DNA of 64,000 nucleotides from Haloarcula sp. CBA1127 (GCF_001485575.1 NZ_BCNB01000006.1:62001-126000); one strand, 5' to 3'; positions 24,516 to 31,305 are shown, counted from the first letter of the stretch. Made by a program: numbers and translations. Notes: generated from the letters alone by a model not told the origin.

Positions 24516-24977
24516 CTACCGGTTGTCCACCTGCATGGGGTAGTTGAAGAACAGCGTTGCCGGGTCGACCACGTCGGGGCCGTTCACCAGAAGCGCCAGC
24601 TCGTCAGCGTCTTCCAGCGTCAGCCGCCCATTCGGAACTCGGTCACGGAGGAACCGAACCCGGCGGCGCTGTGCGTTCTCGCCGGACTGCTGGTCCTTCA
24701 GCGACAGTGTGTTGAACGGTGAGACGGCGAACTCGCTGATGACCGTCCACGAATCCAGCGGGTCGTTCGGTTCCCGATAGCCGAAGCCGATCTTCGTCGA
24801 GCGCGAGACGTTGCCGCCGTCCTTGGCTTCAACGTCGAGAATCGCTGGCGATCCCTGTGCGATAGAGATAGCGATTCCCTCCGGCACGTCCCAGGTCGTG
24901 ATCGGCGTCGGCGTACCCGCGACGTTCTCGGAGACTGTCGCGTACTGGAGTTCCGTGCTGAGTGTTTCGTCGGTCAT
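24516..24977 (-). CDS. Putative small major capsid protein
   Basis: 153 aa from the ATG at 24977, which overlaps the previous stop by ATGA; the longer open frame to 25085 is a shadow. Beta-rich (TPITTWDVPEGIAISIAQGS; PLDSWTVISEFAVSPFNTL), no membrane segment. Partner of the 267-aa gene just downstream; together they fit the two capsomer proteins (VP7/VP4 type) of haloarchaeal icosahedral membrane viruses. Assignment is from gene order and size. Confidence 0.6.
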   Translation of the reverse strand: MTDETLSTELQYATVSENVAGTPTPITTWDVPEGIAISIAQGSPAILDVEAKDGGNVSRSTKIGFGYREPNDPLDSWTVISEFAVSPFNTLSLKDQQSGENAQRRRVRFLRDRVPNGRLTLEDADELALLVNGPDVVDPATLFFNYPMQVDNR

Positions 24978-25291
24978 CAGTTGGCCCTCCGTGCAGCGTC
25001 GAAGCTCTGGACACCCAGCATAGCGAAGCCGATTCCGATACCGATGGCGAGCATCCCGAGCGAGCCCCGAAGCGGGCCGACCCATGCTGCCGCGATGAGC
25101 CCGAGCCCGATGAGCGAGAAGGCCCCGCCGGTCACCATCGATGCAGAGCCGAGGTCACCCTCAAACACTGCATTCGATACGTCCACCAGTCGATCCTCGA
25201 TGTTGATACCTCCTGCCGACATCAGAACGGGAAGCCCTGCCGCCGCGCTGGCACCGATAGCAGCGTTCCGTTCAGAGACTTGTAGTGCCAT
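24977..25291 (-). CDS. Proviral membrane protein (104 aa)
   Basis: 104 aa with two to three hydrophobic helices (AAIGASAAAGLPVLMSAGG; AFSLIGLGLIAAAWVG; LGMLAIGIGIGFAML). Small multi-helix membrane proteins between the ATPase and capsid genes are usual in SH1-like gene orders, where they lie in the inner lipid layer. Coupled to the capsid gene by ATGA. Confidence 0.65.
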   Translation of the reverse strand: MALQVSERNAAIGASAAAGLPVLMSAGGINIEDRLVDVSNAVFEGDLGSASMVTGGAFSLIGLGLIAAAWVGPLRGSLGMLAIGIGIGFAMLGVQSFDAARRAN

Positions 25292-25294
25292 GAT

Positions 25295-25450
25295 TCAGAT
25301 GATGAAGTAGCCCGCGATGATTGCAGCCCCGAACCCGCCCACAGCAGCCATTCCGATGGGCGTTTTCAGGAACTCGACGATACCATTAGACCCGGAGCTA
25401 CTGGGTGACCCACCCGACTCCGAGTTTCCGCTTGTGCTGGTCGAAACCAT
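25295..25450 (-). CDS. Tiny proviral membrane protein (51 aa), head of late operon
   Basis: 51 aa: a Ser/Gly-rich N-terminus then KTPIGMAAVGGFGAAIIAGYFII, a single membrane helix reaching the C-terminus. Its stop is 3 nt before the next ATG. It is the first gene after the 95-nt gap that holds the 11-bp palindrome at 25491-25501, so it likely opens the structural-gene transcript. Confidence 0.6.
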   Translation of the reverse strand: MVSTSTSGNSESGGSPSSSGSNGIVEFLKTPIGMAAVGGFGAAIIAGYFII

Positions 25451-25490
25451 GCGACCAGTAGTTGCCGCGAGGGCTGATTCAGTATTTGTT

Positions 25491-25501
25491 TGTTGACAAC
25501 A
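25491..25501. promoter_or_regulatory. 11-bp palindrome TGTTGWCAACA, late-operon copy
   Basis: TGTTGACAACA lies 40 nt upstream of the ATG at 25450. The same motif, 40 nt upstream of ATG, occurs at 27805-27815 before the other leftward unit. On the coding strand the match continues past the palindrome (CAACAA, then C, A at shared positions). Position just upstream of the expected BRE/TATA suits an activator or repressor site. Confidence 0.7.
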
Positions 25502-25545
25502 CCGATAGCGAATGGCCGCTAGAAGTCTGTACGCGCTATTTTACG

Positions 25546-26166
25546 CTATCGTAGGTGCGCCGGAATCTCAACCGGCCCTCGGATAGTCGATGATGCTCCA
25601 GCCACATCTTTGTACGTGAGGAACTGGTACGCGTTCGGGTCCATTTCGGTCACCCGGTGCTTGTCGGGGATACTCACCTTGCTGAACTTGCTGTCTTCGT
25701 GGTCTCCGTAGGCGAAAATCAGGTAGTTGTCCGTCTGTGTCCATATCTGATCGTGGACTTCTTTCGCCTTGTGAGCGGCGAGTACTAATCCACAGTTAGC
25801 GTGGGTGACGTGCCACTTCACGAGGTGTTGAAGGACTTCGGGAATATGATGTGCGGACATCCAGTTGTGTGCCTCATCGAGATAGAGGTAACACCGCTTG
25901 AGCTGGCCGAACGCTCGAAGGTACTCGTCGAGGACATCTTCGGTGAACGGGTTCTCTCGAATCACCTGCTGAGTGTTGCCGCGCATCCAGTGGTCGAGCA
26001 CGTCACCGGGATTATCGGGAAACACCGCACCCGGTGGCCCATGCTCGGCGTTCGGATCGATACAAATGTAGCGCTCTGTCTGGGTCAGCAGGTGCTCGAA
26101 GAGCACTGACTTCCCCGAGTTCTTCTGGCCGAGGATGACCGAGATTTCGCTCAGGTCAATATCCAT
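25546..26166 (-). CDS. Packaging-type ATPase (FtsK/HerA-like)
   Basis: 206 aa P-loop ATPase. Walker A GQKNSGKS at residues 13-20 and Walker B CYLYLDEAH at 92-100 (Asp97, Glu98). Later HAN and AAHKAKEVHDQIWTQTD hold the sensor/arginine-finger region. Small single-domain ATPases of this type package DNA in viruses of the PRD1/SH1 lineages and are the most conserved gene of that group. It follows two acidic proteins with 6-nt spacing, and the structural operon begins 95 nt downstream. Confidence 0.8.
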   Translation of the reverse strand: MDIDLSEISVILGQKNSGKSVLFEHLLTQTERYICIDPNAEHGPPGAVFPDNPGDVLDHWMRGNTQQVIRENPFTEDVLDEYLRAFGQLKRCYLYLDEAHNWMSAHHIPEVLQHLVKWHVTHANCGLVLAAHKAKEVHDQIWTQTDNYLIFAYGDHEDSKFSKVSIPDKHRVTEMDPNAYQFLTYKDVAGASSTIRGPVEIPAHLR

Positions 26167-26172
26167 CGCTTG

Positions 26173-26604
26173 CTACTGCCCCTCGCTGCCGCTGTACTCG
26201 CCGGGTTCCGGTACGTCGACGTCAAGCTCATCGTACAGCCCACGCCGGGTGAGTACGTCGTCAAGCGTAGCGATAGCGTAGGCTGTCGCCTCCGGCCTCG
26301 CAAGCGCGTACTGCGAGAAGAGATGGATGAATGTCTCAGGACCAAACTGGTCCTCCGCGCGTTGTGGGTCGAGGCCAAACATCGGAGCGAACCCCTGTAG
26401 CTTCGCCTCGATCTGGTCGACTGTTTCCTCATTGTCGACAAGAGCGGACCATCCCAGTCCGCGAAGATCTTCCTCCACCTCGTAGAGTGTCCGGGCCGTT
26501 GCACCACTGTCGTCGGCAACTTGTTTGAGTCGCTGCGTTCGTTCTTCGGGCGATTCATCTGCCTGACTCGCTACTAACGCGAGCTGCTGAATGATTTCCT
26601 GCAT
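26173..26604 (-). CDS. Proviral protein of unknown function (143 aa)
   Basis: 143 aa, acidic and almost entirely helical (EERTQRLKQVADDSGATART; EETVDQIEAKLQGFAPMFGL). No motif recognised. It sits between the 385-aa acidic protein (2-nt gap) and the ATPase (6-nt gap), so it may act in assembly or packaging with them. Confidence 0.6.
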   Translation of the reverse strand: MQEIIQQLALVASQADESPEERTQRLKQVADDSGATARTLYEVEEDLRGLGWSALVDNEETVDQIEAKLQGFAPMFGLDPQRAEDQFGPETFIHLFSQYALARPEATAYAIATLDDVLTRRGLYDELDVDVPEPGEYSGSEGQ

Positions 26605-26606
26605 GA

Positions 26607-27764
26607 TTACCAGGTACTGCTGTCTTCAAAATCGAATTCGCTTTCTGCGCTGTTCTCGCTCTGTTCTGCTCTGTGTTCGGCGCGAGTGTCGCGGCGATCT
26701 CGGCGGCCGTCCTGACCGCGTACCGCTGTCACGTCGTCGTTGAATTCAGGAGCGTCTTCGCTCTGTTTCCGGTCAGTCTCAACCGGGTCAGTATCTCGAT
26801 GGCGACGATAGCGCATCGCTCGGCCCCCAGCGGTTCCCAGCATCGATAGAGCGAACATCGCTGTCGGGCCGACATCGACATCGTGCTCGTCGCACATGGC
26901 GATGAACAGCTCTGCGTTGGCCGCTTTCTCCTGTTCAGAGAGTTCCCAGCCCTCCCAGTCAGTCATCGTCGCGGTCATCGAGAAGGGCATTCCAATGAGG
27001 TGCTTCACGACCGTCTCATCAACTACCATGCCGCTGGCCTGCTGGGTTCCCGCTGGTGAGTGGTCACCGCCGGAGTCGGGTTGTTCCTCGGCACTATCGC
27101 CGCTCTCTCCTGACTCTTCCCCGAAGGCATCAGCAAACGTCTCACGGACTTCCTCGCGGCGCTGTCGTTCTCCCTCGCTATCTGCTTCCGCTACGATTTC
27201 GTCTGTTGAACGGTCGCTATTGCCGCGTATCCGGTCCAACAAGCCACCGCTATCCTCGCTGTTCTCGCTACTGTCGTTCTGCTCCTGCTGTTCTGGTTTC
27301 TCAGCGTGTTCGCTATTCTCGCTCTGGTTCGCTGGTGACTCCGACTCACTCGGTTCGAGGTCGTCTGGTGACAGCCCGTCTAAGTCGACACCGCTGGGTG
27401 GTTCTACTGCTGTTCCTTCGTCGTCTGGCGCTCCTTCAGGGGATAGCTTCTCTTTCCCCTCGTGACCGACGGAGATGGCGTCTGTCTGTGTCTCTGTGCT
27501 GGCGCTCGTACTCTCTGAGTTTGTCACTGTCTGGGTTCCTCCCTCCGGTTCACTATCGTTGCCACTATCGACGTTCTCGCTCTCACTGAGTGCGAGTGTA
27601 TCTGTGAGAAAATTCTCTAATTCTGCCTCCTCTACACCGACAATTCGCCCGTACCCGTGTTCCCCAGCGAGACGCTGTTTCTCGCTGTACGGTAGCGCCT
27701 CTAATTCCGCTACTGTAGAAGGGTCCGCGGGTTGGGAGCTGTCTGTTTCCTCGCTGGCGGCCAT
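26607..27764 (-). CDS. Acidic low-complexity proviral protein (385 aa)
   Basis: 385 aa. Residues ~60-245 are a disordered Ser/Glu/Asp/Gln region with many NSE/SEN repeats; the tail (330-385) is charged with alternating Arg and Glu. The only folded-looking part is ~250-325: ETVVKHLIGMPFSMTATMTD, then EQEKAANAELFIAMCDEHDV and a hydrophobic GPTAMFALSMLGTAGGRAM. Similar short helical domains precede packaging ATPases in other archaeal viruses, so a scaffolding or packaging-cofactor role is possible. First gene of its unit, 40 nt after the 27805-27815 palindrome. Confidence 0.6.
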   Translation of the reverse strand: MAASEETDSSQPADPSTVAELEALPYSEKQRLAGEHGYGRIVGVEEAELENFLTDTLALSESENVDSGNDSEPEGGTQTVTNSESTSASTETQTDAISVGHEGKEKLSPEGAPDDEGTAVEPPSGVDLDGLSPDDLEPSESESPANQSENSEHAEKPEQQEQNDSSENSEDSGGLLDRIRGNSDRSTDEIVAEADSEGERQRREEVRETFADAFGEESGESGDSAEEQPDSGGDHSPAGTQQASGMVVDETVVKHLIGMPFSMTATMTDWEGWELSEQEKAANAELFIAMCDEHDVDVGPTAMFALSMLGTAGGRAMRYRRHRDTDPVETDRKQSEDAPEFNDDVTAVRGQDGRRDRRDTRAEHRAEQSENSAESEFDFEDSSTW

Positions 27765-27804
27765 GCGGCCGGCGATAGTGGCACTACTACCAAGGGTTCT
27801 CGCT

Positions 27805-27815
27805 TGTTGTCAACA
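27805..27815. promoter_or_regulatory. 11-bp palindrome TGTTGWCAACA, ATPase-unit copy
   Basis: TGTTGTCAACA here reads TGTTGACAACA on the coding (minus) strand, 40 nt upstream of the ATG at 27764. It matches the 25491-25501 copy in sequence and in distance to the start. A shared regulator of both leftward units is the simplest reading. Confidence 0.7.
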
Positions 27816-27835
27816 GCAGAGAATAGAGAAGCAGG

Positions 27836-27988
27836 TTACTTTGACTGGCGTTCAATCTGAGACAACTTGTCACGAACCGCATCTCTGATCAAATCGGATC
27901 GGCTGTGATATCCGGCTGCTACGTAGTTCTCGTCTATGTTTTCGACCATTGACTCGGGCATCGATACACCGGTTGTATTTCGAGTCAT
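27836..27988 (-). CDS. RHH regulator (50 aa)
   Basis: 50 aa, a complete minimal ribbon-helix-helix protein: strand TTGVSMPESMVENIDE, helix VAAGYHSRSDLIRDAVRDKL. SRSDLIRDAVR is the typical second-helix start of archaeal CopG/NikR-like RHH domains. The ATG at 27988 is 35 nt downstream of the perfect palindrome at 28024-28050, a probable autoregulatory operator. The TAA is just before the 27805 palindrome region of the next unit. Confidence 0.75.
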   Translation of the reverse strand: MTRNTTGVSMPESMVENIDENYVAAGYHSRSDLIRDAVRDKLSQIERQSK

Positions 27989-28023
27989 AGTCTTTGATGG
28001 GACGATATACAAAATAAAACCTG

Positions 28024-28050
28024 TTGCTTAGTTAATAATTAACTAAGCAA
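28024..28050. promoter_or_regulatory. 27-bp perfect palindrome, probable RHH operator
   Basis: Half-site TTGCTTAGTTAAT (28024-28036), one central A, exact reverse complement at 28038-28050. It sits between two proviral genes with only 8 nt to the upstream stop and 35 nt to the downstream ATG of the 50-aa RHH protein. On the minus strand it is followed by TTTTATTTTGTATA, a TATA-like stretch. Long two-fold symmetric sites of this kind bind RHH tetramers. Confidence 0.8.
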
Positions 28051-28058
28051 GACGGAAA

Positions 28059-28511
28059 TCACGCATCGGCAGTTTGGTTCTGAGTTCCACCCTTACGTGA
28101 GAACGGCCGGACGTGGACAGCGGTGTAGTCGCTTGGTGGTATCCCGTTCTGAAGGTGGACATACCCGCGTTTCTCAAGTCGGGCAAGAAGGCGCTGTGCG
28201 TCTTGTTGGTCGATACTATCGACAGCCTGAGCAAGTGCACGCTTCGCGCTTTCTCCTCGGACAATGCCGTTATCAGTGCGCTTCTCGCAGAGCGTCCGGT
28301 AGGCAATGGCAAGCTCTCGATTGTCCGGGTCAGCATATGGTTCAAGGCCGCCATCAGTCTCCGGCTCCGAAACGCGCTGACGAACGTATTCCTCTAGATC
28401 GGCACTCATGTTGTCGACCTGTTCCTTGTACTGTTCTTTCAGCGTGGTCGACAGACGGAAGGTGATTTTGTCACTCCCATCTTCTTCGTGAAGTTGGCTT
28501 CCACCAGTCAT
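28059..28511 (-). CDS. RHH-domain DNA-binding protein (150 aa)
   Basis: 150 aa. The N-terminus (DKITFRLSTTLKEQYKEQVD) is an RHH-type strand-helix; the C-terminal part (LAQAVDSIDQQDAQRLLARLEKRGYVHLQNGIP) resembles a winged helix with the wing at GYVHLQNG. Such two-domain regulators or plasmid-partition-like proteins are frequent in haloarchaeal elements. Its start overlaps the stop of the 48-aa gene by ATGA, with a strong AGGAGGTGG Shine-Dalgarno sequence upstream. Confidence 0.65.
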   Translation of the reverse strand: MTGGSQLHEEDGSDKITFRLSTTLKEQYKEQVDNMSADLEEYVRQRVSEPETDGGLEPYADPDNRELAIAYRTLCEKRTDNGIVRGESAKRALAQAVDSIDQQDAQRLLARLEKRGYVHLQNGIPPSDYTAVHVRPFSRKGGTQNQTADA

Positions 28512-28654
28512 GTCTGACTAGCCACCTCCTCGTAAGACGGGGACGAATCCCCATACGGCGCGGTGACGGACGCCGATGTTGGTACGTGTAGGACAGCCCC
28601 CCACGGGGTCGCCAGAAGGTCACGCGCTAGGGCGGGCGTGCGCGCCTGTGTCAT
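28508..28654 (-). CDS. Small proviral protein (48 aa)
   Basis: 48 aa, bounded by ATGA overlaps at both ends (start with the SWIM gene stop, stop with the next start), which is the best evidence it is translated. Sequence is Ala/Thr/Pro-rich (MTQARTPALARDLLATPWGA) with a hydrophobic centre; no motif. Confidence 0.55.
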   Translation of the reverse strand: MTQARTPALARDLLATPWGAVLHVPTSASVTAPYGDSSPSYEEVASQT

Positions 28655-29205
28655 CGGCGGCCCTCCATCTCGTCACGGGCAGAGCGGAGTAGGTTCCCGA
28701 TGGTTCCGGGCGAGCGACCGGAGAGTCGGGCGTACTCCCGAACCCCGAGGCTTCCGAGGTCACAGGTCAGGTAAGCGTCGAGTTCGGCAGGAGTGAGTTG
28801 GTTGAAAGCGGTCGGTTCGTCGTCGAGGCGGAGCCATGCTGGTGGTGATGGATACTTGCGGCCCGTGTCGAGATGTGCGACAACGATCTGCCCGCGGACC
28901 CACTGCCACCACAGCGAAGCGACGTGGGCACACCAGCCGCCGTGGTACTGGTAGCCGGCGCAGTCGCAGTCTGCGACGAGTGTGCGGCCCTGTAGCGCCC
29001 ACAGCACGCGATGAGTGCTGTCGCCGTCGCTCAGGTAGACCACACGCTCGGCGTCGTTGATAGCGCCACCACGGTCGTTCTCGGACTGTGCGCGCCGCCA
29101 CGCCGTCGACAGCGTCCAGTCGTCGGGCATCGACAGCGTCGACGGACCACCGATTGACTGGGGCAGATCGTCGCTCGACTGCCAGCTCCGACTGGCTCGG
29201 CTCAT
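28651..29205 (-). CDS. SWIM zinc-finger protein
   Basis: 184 aa. The SWIM motif is clear: VADCDCAGYQYHGGWCAHV, i.e. CxC-x(n)-CxH, which binds zinc and mediates DNA or protein contacts. The C-terminal ~60 residues (TPAELDAYLTCDLGSLGVRE, RLSGRSPGTIGNLLRSARDE) contain a helix-turn-helix resembling a sigma/HTH segment. The ATG at 29205 overlaps the upstream stop. Probably an early regulator or replication helper of the provirus. Confidence 0.75.
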   Translation of the reverse strand: MSRASRSWQSSDDLPQSIGGPSTLSMPDDWTLSTAWRRAQSENDRGGAINDAERVVYLSDGDSTHRVLWALQGRTLVADCDCAGYQYHGGWCAHVASLWWQWVRGQIVVAHLDTGRKYPSPPAWLRLDDEPTAFNQLTPAELDAYLTCDLGSLGVREYARLSGRSPGTIGNLLRSARDEMEGRR

Positions 29206-29312
29206 GGACGACACACCCCCTCGTCTAGCGCCGGACACGGCTGTCGCGGTGATTCGATGTAGCCGCCGCAGTAGTCGCAGATGGACAGCTCGTGAGCCCG
29301 CTGAATACTCAC
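29202..29312 (-). CDS. Tiny zinc-finger protein (36 aa), first gene after the tRNA
   Basis: 36 aa with Cys at CDYC, CP and VC positions (CDYCGGYIESPRQPCPALDE then GVC), a one-zinc knuckle. Start taken as GTG 29312, five nucleotides after GGGGTGG; GTG 29321 is the alternative. It overlaps the SWIM gene by ATGA. It starts 65 nt from the tRNA-Pro 3' end on the same strand, so it opens the leftward proviral genes. Confidence 0.45.
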   Translation of the reverse strand: MSIQRAHELSICDYCGGYIESPRQPCPALDEGVCRP

Positions 29313-29376
29313 AGCGACCACCCCGTAGAGCGGGCGCTAACTGTTAGGAAACCCGGGAAAAAGGGTTTGTATGGTA

Positions 29377-29389
29377 TGGGCCGGCGCGA
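29377..29389 (+). repeat. attR: 13-bp core inside tRNA-Pro
   Basis: TGGGCCGGCGCGA, identical to 13894-13906. It covers tRNA positions 73 to 61, so the tRNA stays intact at this end. The bases on the proviral side differ from those at attL, marking the element boundary to within the 13 bp. Confidence 0.75.
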
Positions 29390-29449
29390 ATTCGAATCGC
29401 GGTTACGGCCACCCGAAGGCCGAAGGATACCAGGCTACCCCACCGGCCC
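29377..29449 (-). tRNA. tRNA-Pro (anticodon CGG)
   Basis: Minus strand. Acceptor GGGCCGG (29449-29443) pairs with CCGGCCC, discriminator A at 29377. The anticodon stem CGGCC/GGCCG closes the loop TTCGGGT with anticodon CGG. The T arm is CGCGA-TTCGAAT-TCGCG. The D loop has the conserved GG. No CCA is encoded and there is no intron. It reads Pro codon CCG and is the provirus target. A TTTTT tract (minus strand, about 29359-29363) follows within 20 nt and could end its transcript. Confidence 0.95.
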
Positions 29450-29545
29450 GTGCGATAGCAATCGGATAGAAGACAGGGTCAGTTTTAACGGTTGCGAAAC
29501 GGCGAGATAGGGAGTGCTTTCATCGGCGGCCCGCAAGCCGAAGAC

Positions 29546-30007
29546 ATGGATGTCCACGACGAACGCATTCCGACAGCGACGTTCGCGACCTGTCTCGAAA
29601 ACATGCCCCAACCCTGTGTCGACCTCGTTGTCGAGTACGAGGGCGGCGTCGTACTCACACGACGACAGAACGAGCCAGCCAAAGGCGAGTGGTTCTGGCC
29701 GGGGAGCCGCCTCTACAAGGGCGAACGACTGGACGACGCAGTACTACGCATCGCCGCGGAGGAACTCGGCCTCACGTCGGTTGAAACGGAACGGCTTGGC
29801 GTCAGCGAACACTTCTGGGACACGTCGTCGGTCGACGGCGTCGACTCTCGACACACAGTACCGATCGTCTACCGAGTCGTCCCCGACGACGGGGCGAGAA
29901 TTACACTCGACGACCAGCACGACGCCTATCGCGTTGTCACGGAGCCACCGGCAGATGCGAACCGATACGTCTTGGAGTACTTCGACCGATTCGATATCGG
30001 CCAGTAG
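29546..30007 (+). CDS. GDP-mannose mannosyl hydrolase-like NUDIX protein
   Basis: 153 aa from ATG 29546 (MDVHDERIPTATF). The box SRLYKGERLDDAVLRIAAEE-LGL lacks one canonical Nudix Glu, as in Gmm-type GDP-mannose mannosyl hydrolases, which cleave GDP-mannose or GDP-glucose by substitution at C1. The N-terminal VDLVVEYEGGVVLTRRQNEP and the GEWFWPGSRL motif also match Gmm. It is the first host gene beyond the tRNA and begins the sugar-nucleotide locus. Confidence 0.8.
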   Translation: MDVHDERIPTATFATCLENMPQPCVDLVVEYEGGVVLTRRQNEPAKGEWFWPGSRLYKGERLDDAVLRIAAEELGLTSVETERLGVSEHFWDTSSVDGVDSRHTVPIVYRVVPDDGARITLDDQHDAYRVVTEPPADANRYVLEYFDRFDIGQ

Positions 30008-30130
30008 CGGGTGAAAATTGTTGTTTTGAGGCCGAATGCGTGTCTCATGAGCAGTCAGGCTGTCCGAGACTAGCAGGTAACTGACCAGAAGATTGATTAC
30101 GCATCGTAGTTACTCACTAACTGAGTAACT

Positions 30131-31303
30131 ATGACTATCCTCATCACTGGCGGCGACGGCTACGTCGGGTGGCCGGCCGCACTGCGGATCGCGGACCGAA
30201 CGGACGAGCGAGTGCTGCTTGTCGATAACTTCGCCCGAAGAGAGTGGGTCGAGGACGTCGGCGCGACGAGCGCGACACCGGTCGCAAGCATCGACGAGCG
30301 CCTCGACGCGGCCCGCGAGGTCCACGGCCTGACGAACCTCTCCTTCGTCGAGGGCGACCTCGCAGAGAAGGCCTTCGTCGACGAACTGCTGACGGTTCAC
30401 GAGCCCGAGGTCGTGGTCCACACCGCCGCACAGCCGTCCGCGCCGTACTCCCAGATCAACGGCGAACGGGCGAACTACACCCAGCACAACAACCTCCAGG
30501 CGACGCGGAACCTCCTGTGGGGTCTCGAAGAACACGACCTCACAGACACCCACTTCGTCGAGACGACGACGACGGGCGTCTACGGCGCGCCGGAGTTCCC
30601 GATTCCCGAGGGCGGCGCGACGATGGAGAACCAGGGCGAGCGTGACGACGTGCCCTTCCCCAACATGGGCGGAAGCTGGTATCACGCGACGAAGGGCTTC
30701 GACGCACAGAATATGCGCCTGGCCCACACGCAGTTCGACATCCCGATTTCGGACGTGCGAACGGCCATCGTCTACGGGACCGAGACCGAAGAAACCCGCG
30801 CTGACGACCGTCTCAAGACTCGCTTCGACTTCGACTACTACTTCGGAACGGTTACCCACCGCTTCTGTGCGCAGGCCGTCGCAGGCTATCCCGTCACCGT
30901 CTATGGCAAGGGCGAGCAGCGCAAGCCGTTCGTCTCGCTCGAAGACGCCGTCGAAGGGCTGGCCGAAGTGGCCCTGACCGACCCCGACGAGCGCCCCGAG
31001 GGACTGACGGTGTACAACCAGGTCACACGCGCCATTAGCATCGTCGAGATCGCCGAGACGATTGCAGATGTGGGCAGCGAGTACGACCTCGATGTTGCCG
31101 TCGAGCACTTCGAGAACCCCCGCGACGAGGACGAGACCCACAAGATGGAGATCGAAAACGACCGCTACGACGACCTCATCGGCGGCCAGTCCCAGTCCTT
31201 CGAGGACGGCGTCGGCGACATCTTCGAGACGCTGACCCGCTACGCCGACACCATCGAAGCCCACGAGGACCGGTTCCTCCCGGGCGTCCTGAGCGAGGAC
31301 TGA
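30131..31303 (+). CDS. SQD1-like NAD-dependent epimerase/dehydratase
   Basis: 390 aa extended SDR. Rossmann motif TGGDGYVGW (variant GxxGxxG) and catalytic ETTTTGVYGAPEF with Tyr-x3-Lys in WYHATKGFDAQNM. The long segment between them and the YHxxK-xxDxxN pattern follow UDP-sulfoquinovose synthase (SQD1/SqdB), which makes UDP-sulfoquinovose from UDP-glucose and sulfite. That sugar occurs in haloarchaeal sulfolipids and, as I recall, an S-layer N-glycan of Haloarcula hispanica. The next epimerase starts 2 nt after its stop. Exact product unproven. Confidence 0.8.
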   Translation: MTILITGGDGYVGWPAALRIADRTDERVLLVDNFARREWVEDVGATSATPVASIDERLDAAREVHGLTNLSFVEGDLAEKAFVDELLTVHEPEVVVHTAAQPSAPYSQINGERANYTQHNNLQATRNLLWGLEEHDLTDTHFVETTTTGVYGAPEFPIPEGGATMENQGERDDVPFPNMGGSWYHATKGFDAQNMRLAHTQFDIPISDVRTAIVYGTETEETRADDRLKTRFDFDYYFGTVTHRFCAQAVAGYPVTVYGKGEQRKPFVSLEDAVEGLAEVALTDPDERPEGLTVYNQVTRAISIVEIAETIADVGSEYDLDVAVEHFENPRDEDETHKMEIENDRYDDLIGGQSQSFEDGVGDIFETLTRYADTIEAHEDRFLPGVLSED

Positions 31304-31305
31304 CG

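Larger units (their letters stand above)
13894..29389. mobile_element. Integrated provirus, SH1/SNJ1-like, in tRNA-Pro(CGG)
   Basis: About 15.5 kb bounded by a 13-bp direct repeat, with an integrase gene at the left end and the intact target tRNA at the right. Gene content and order (packaging-type ATPase, small membrane proteins, then two adjacent mid-size beta-rich structural proteins, then membrane-anchored and spike-like proteins) match haloarchaeal tailless icosahedral membrane viruses and the IHP/pHH205 elements described for Haloarcula and Natrinema. There is no tail, terminase or portal gene. No replication protein is recognisable. All major genes look intact, so the element may be inducible. 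Assignment to this virus group is by architecture, not by database match. Confidence 0.8.

Noticed and set aside
13894-29389. Tailed-virus (head-tail) provirus
   Set aside because: No terminase large subunit, portal, tail or tape-measure gene; the ATPase is short and FtsK/HerA-like.
30110-31264. 384-aa leftward ORF opposite the SQD1-like gene
   Set aside because: Shadow frame; the SQD1-like frame has Rossmann and Tyr-x3-Lys motifs.
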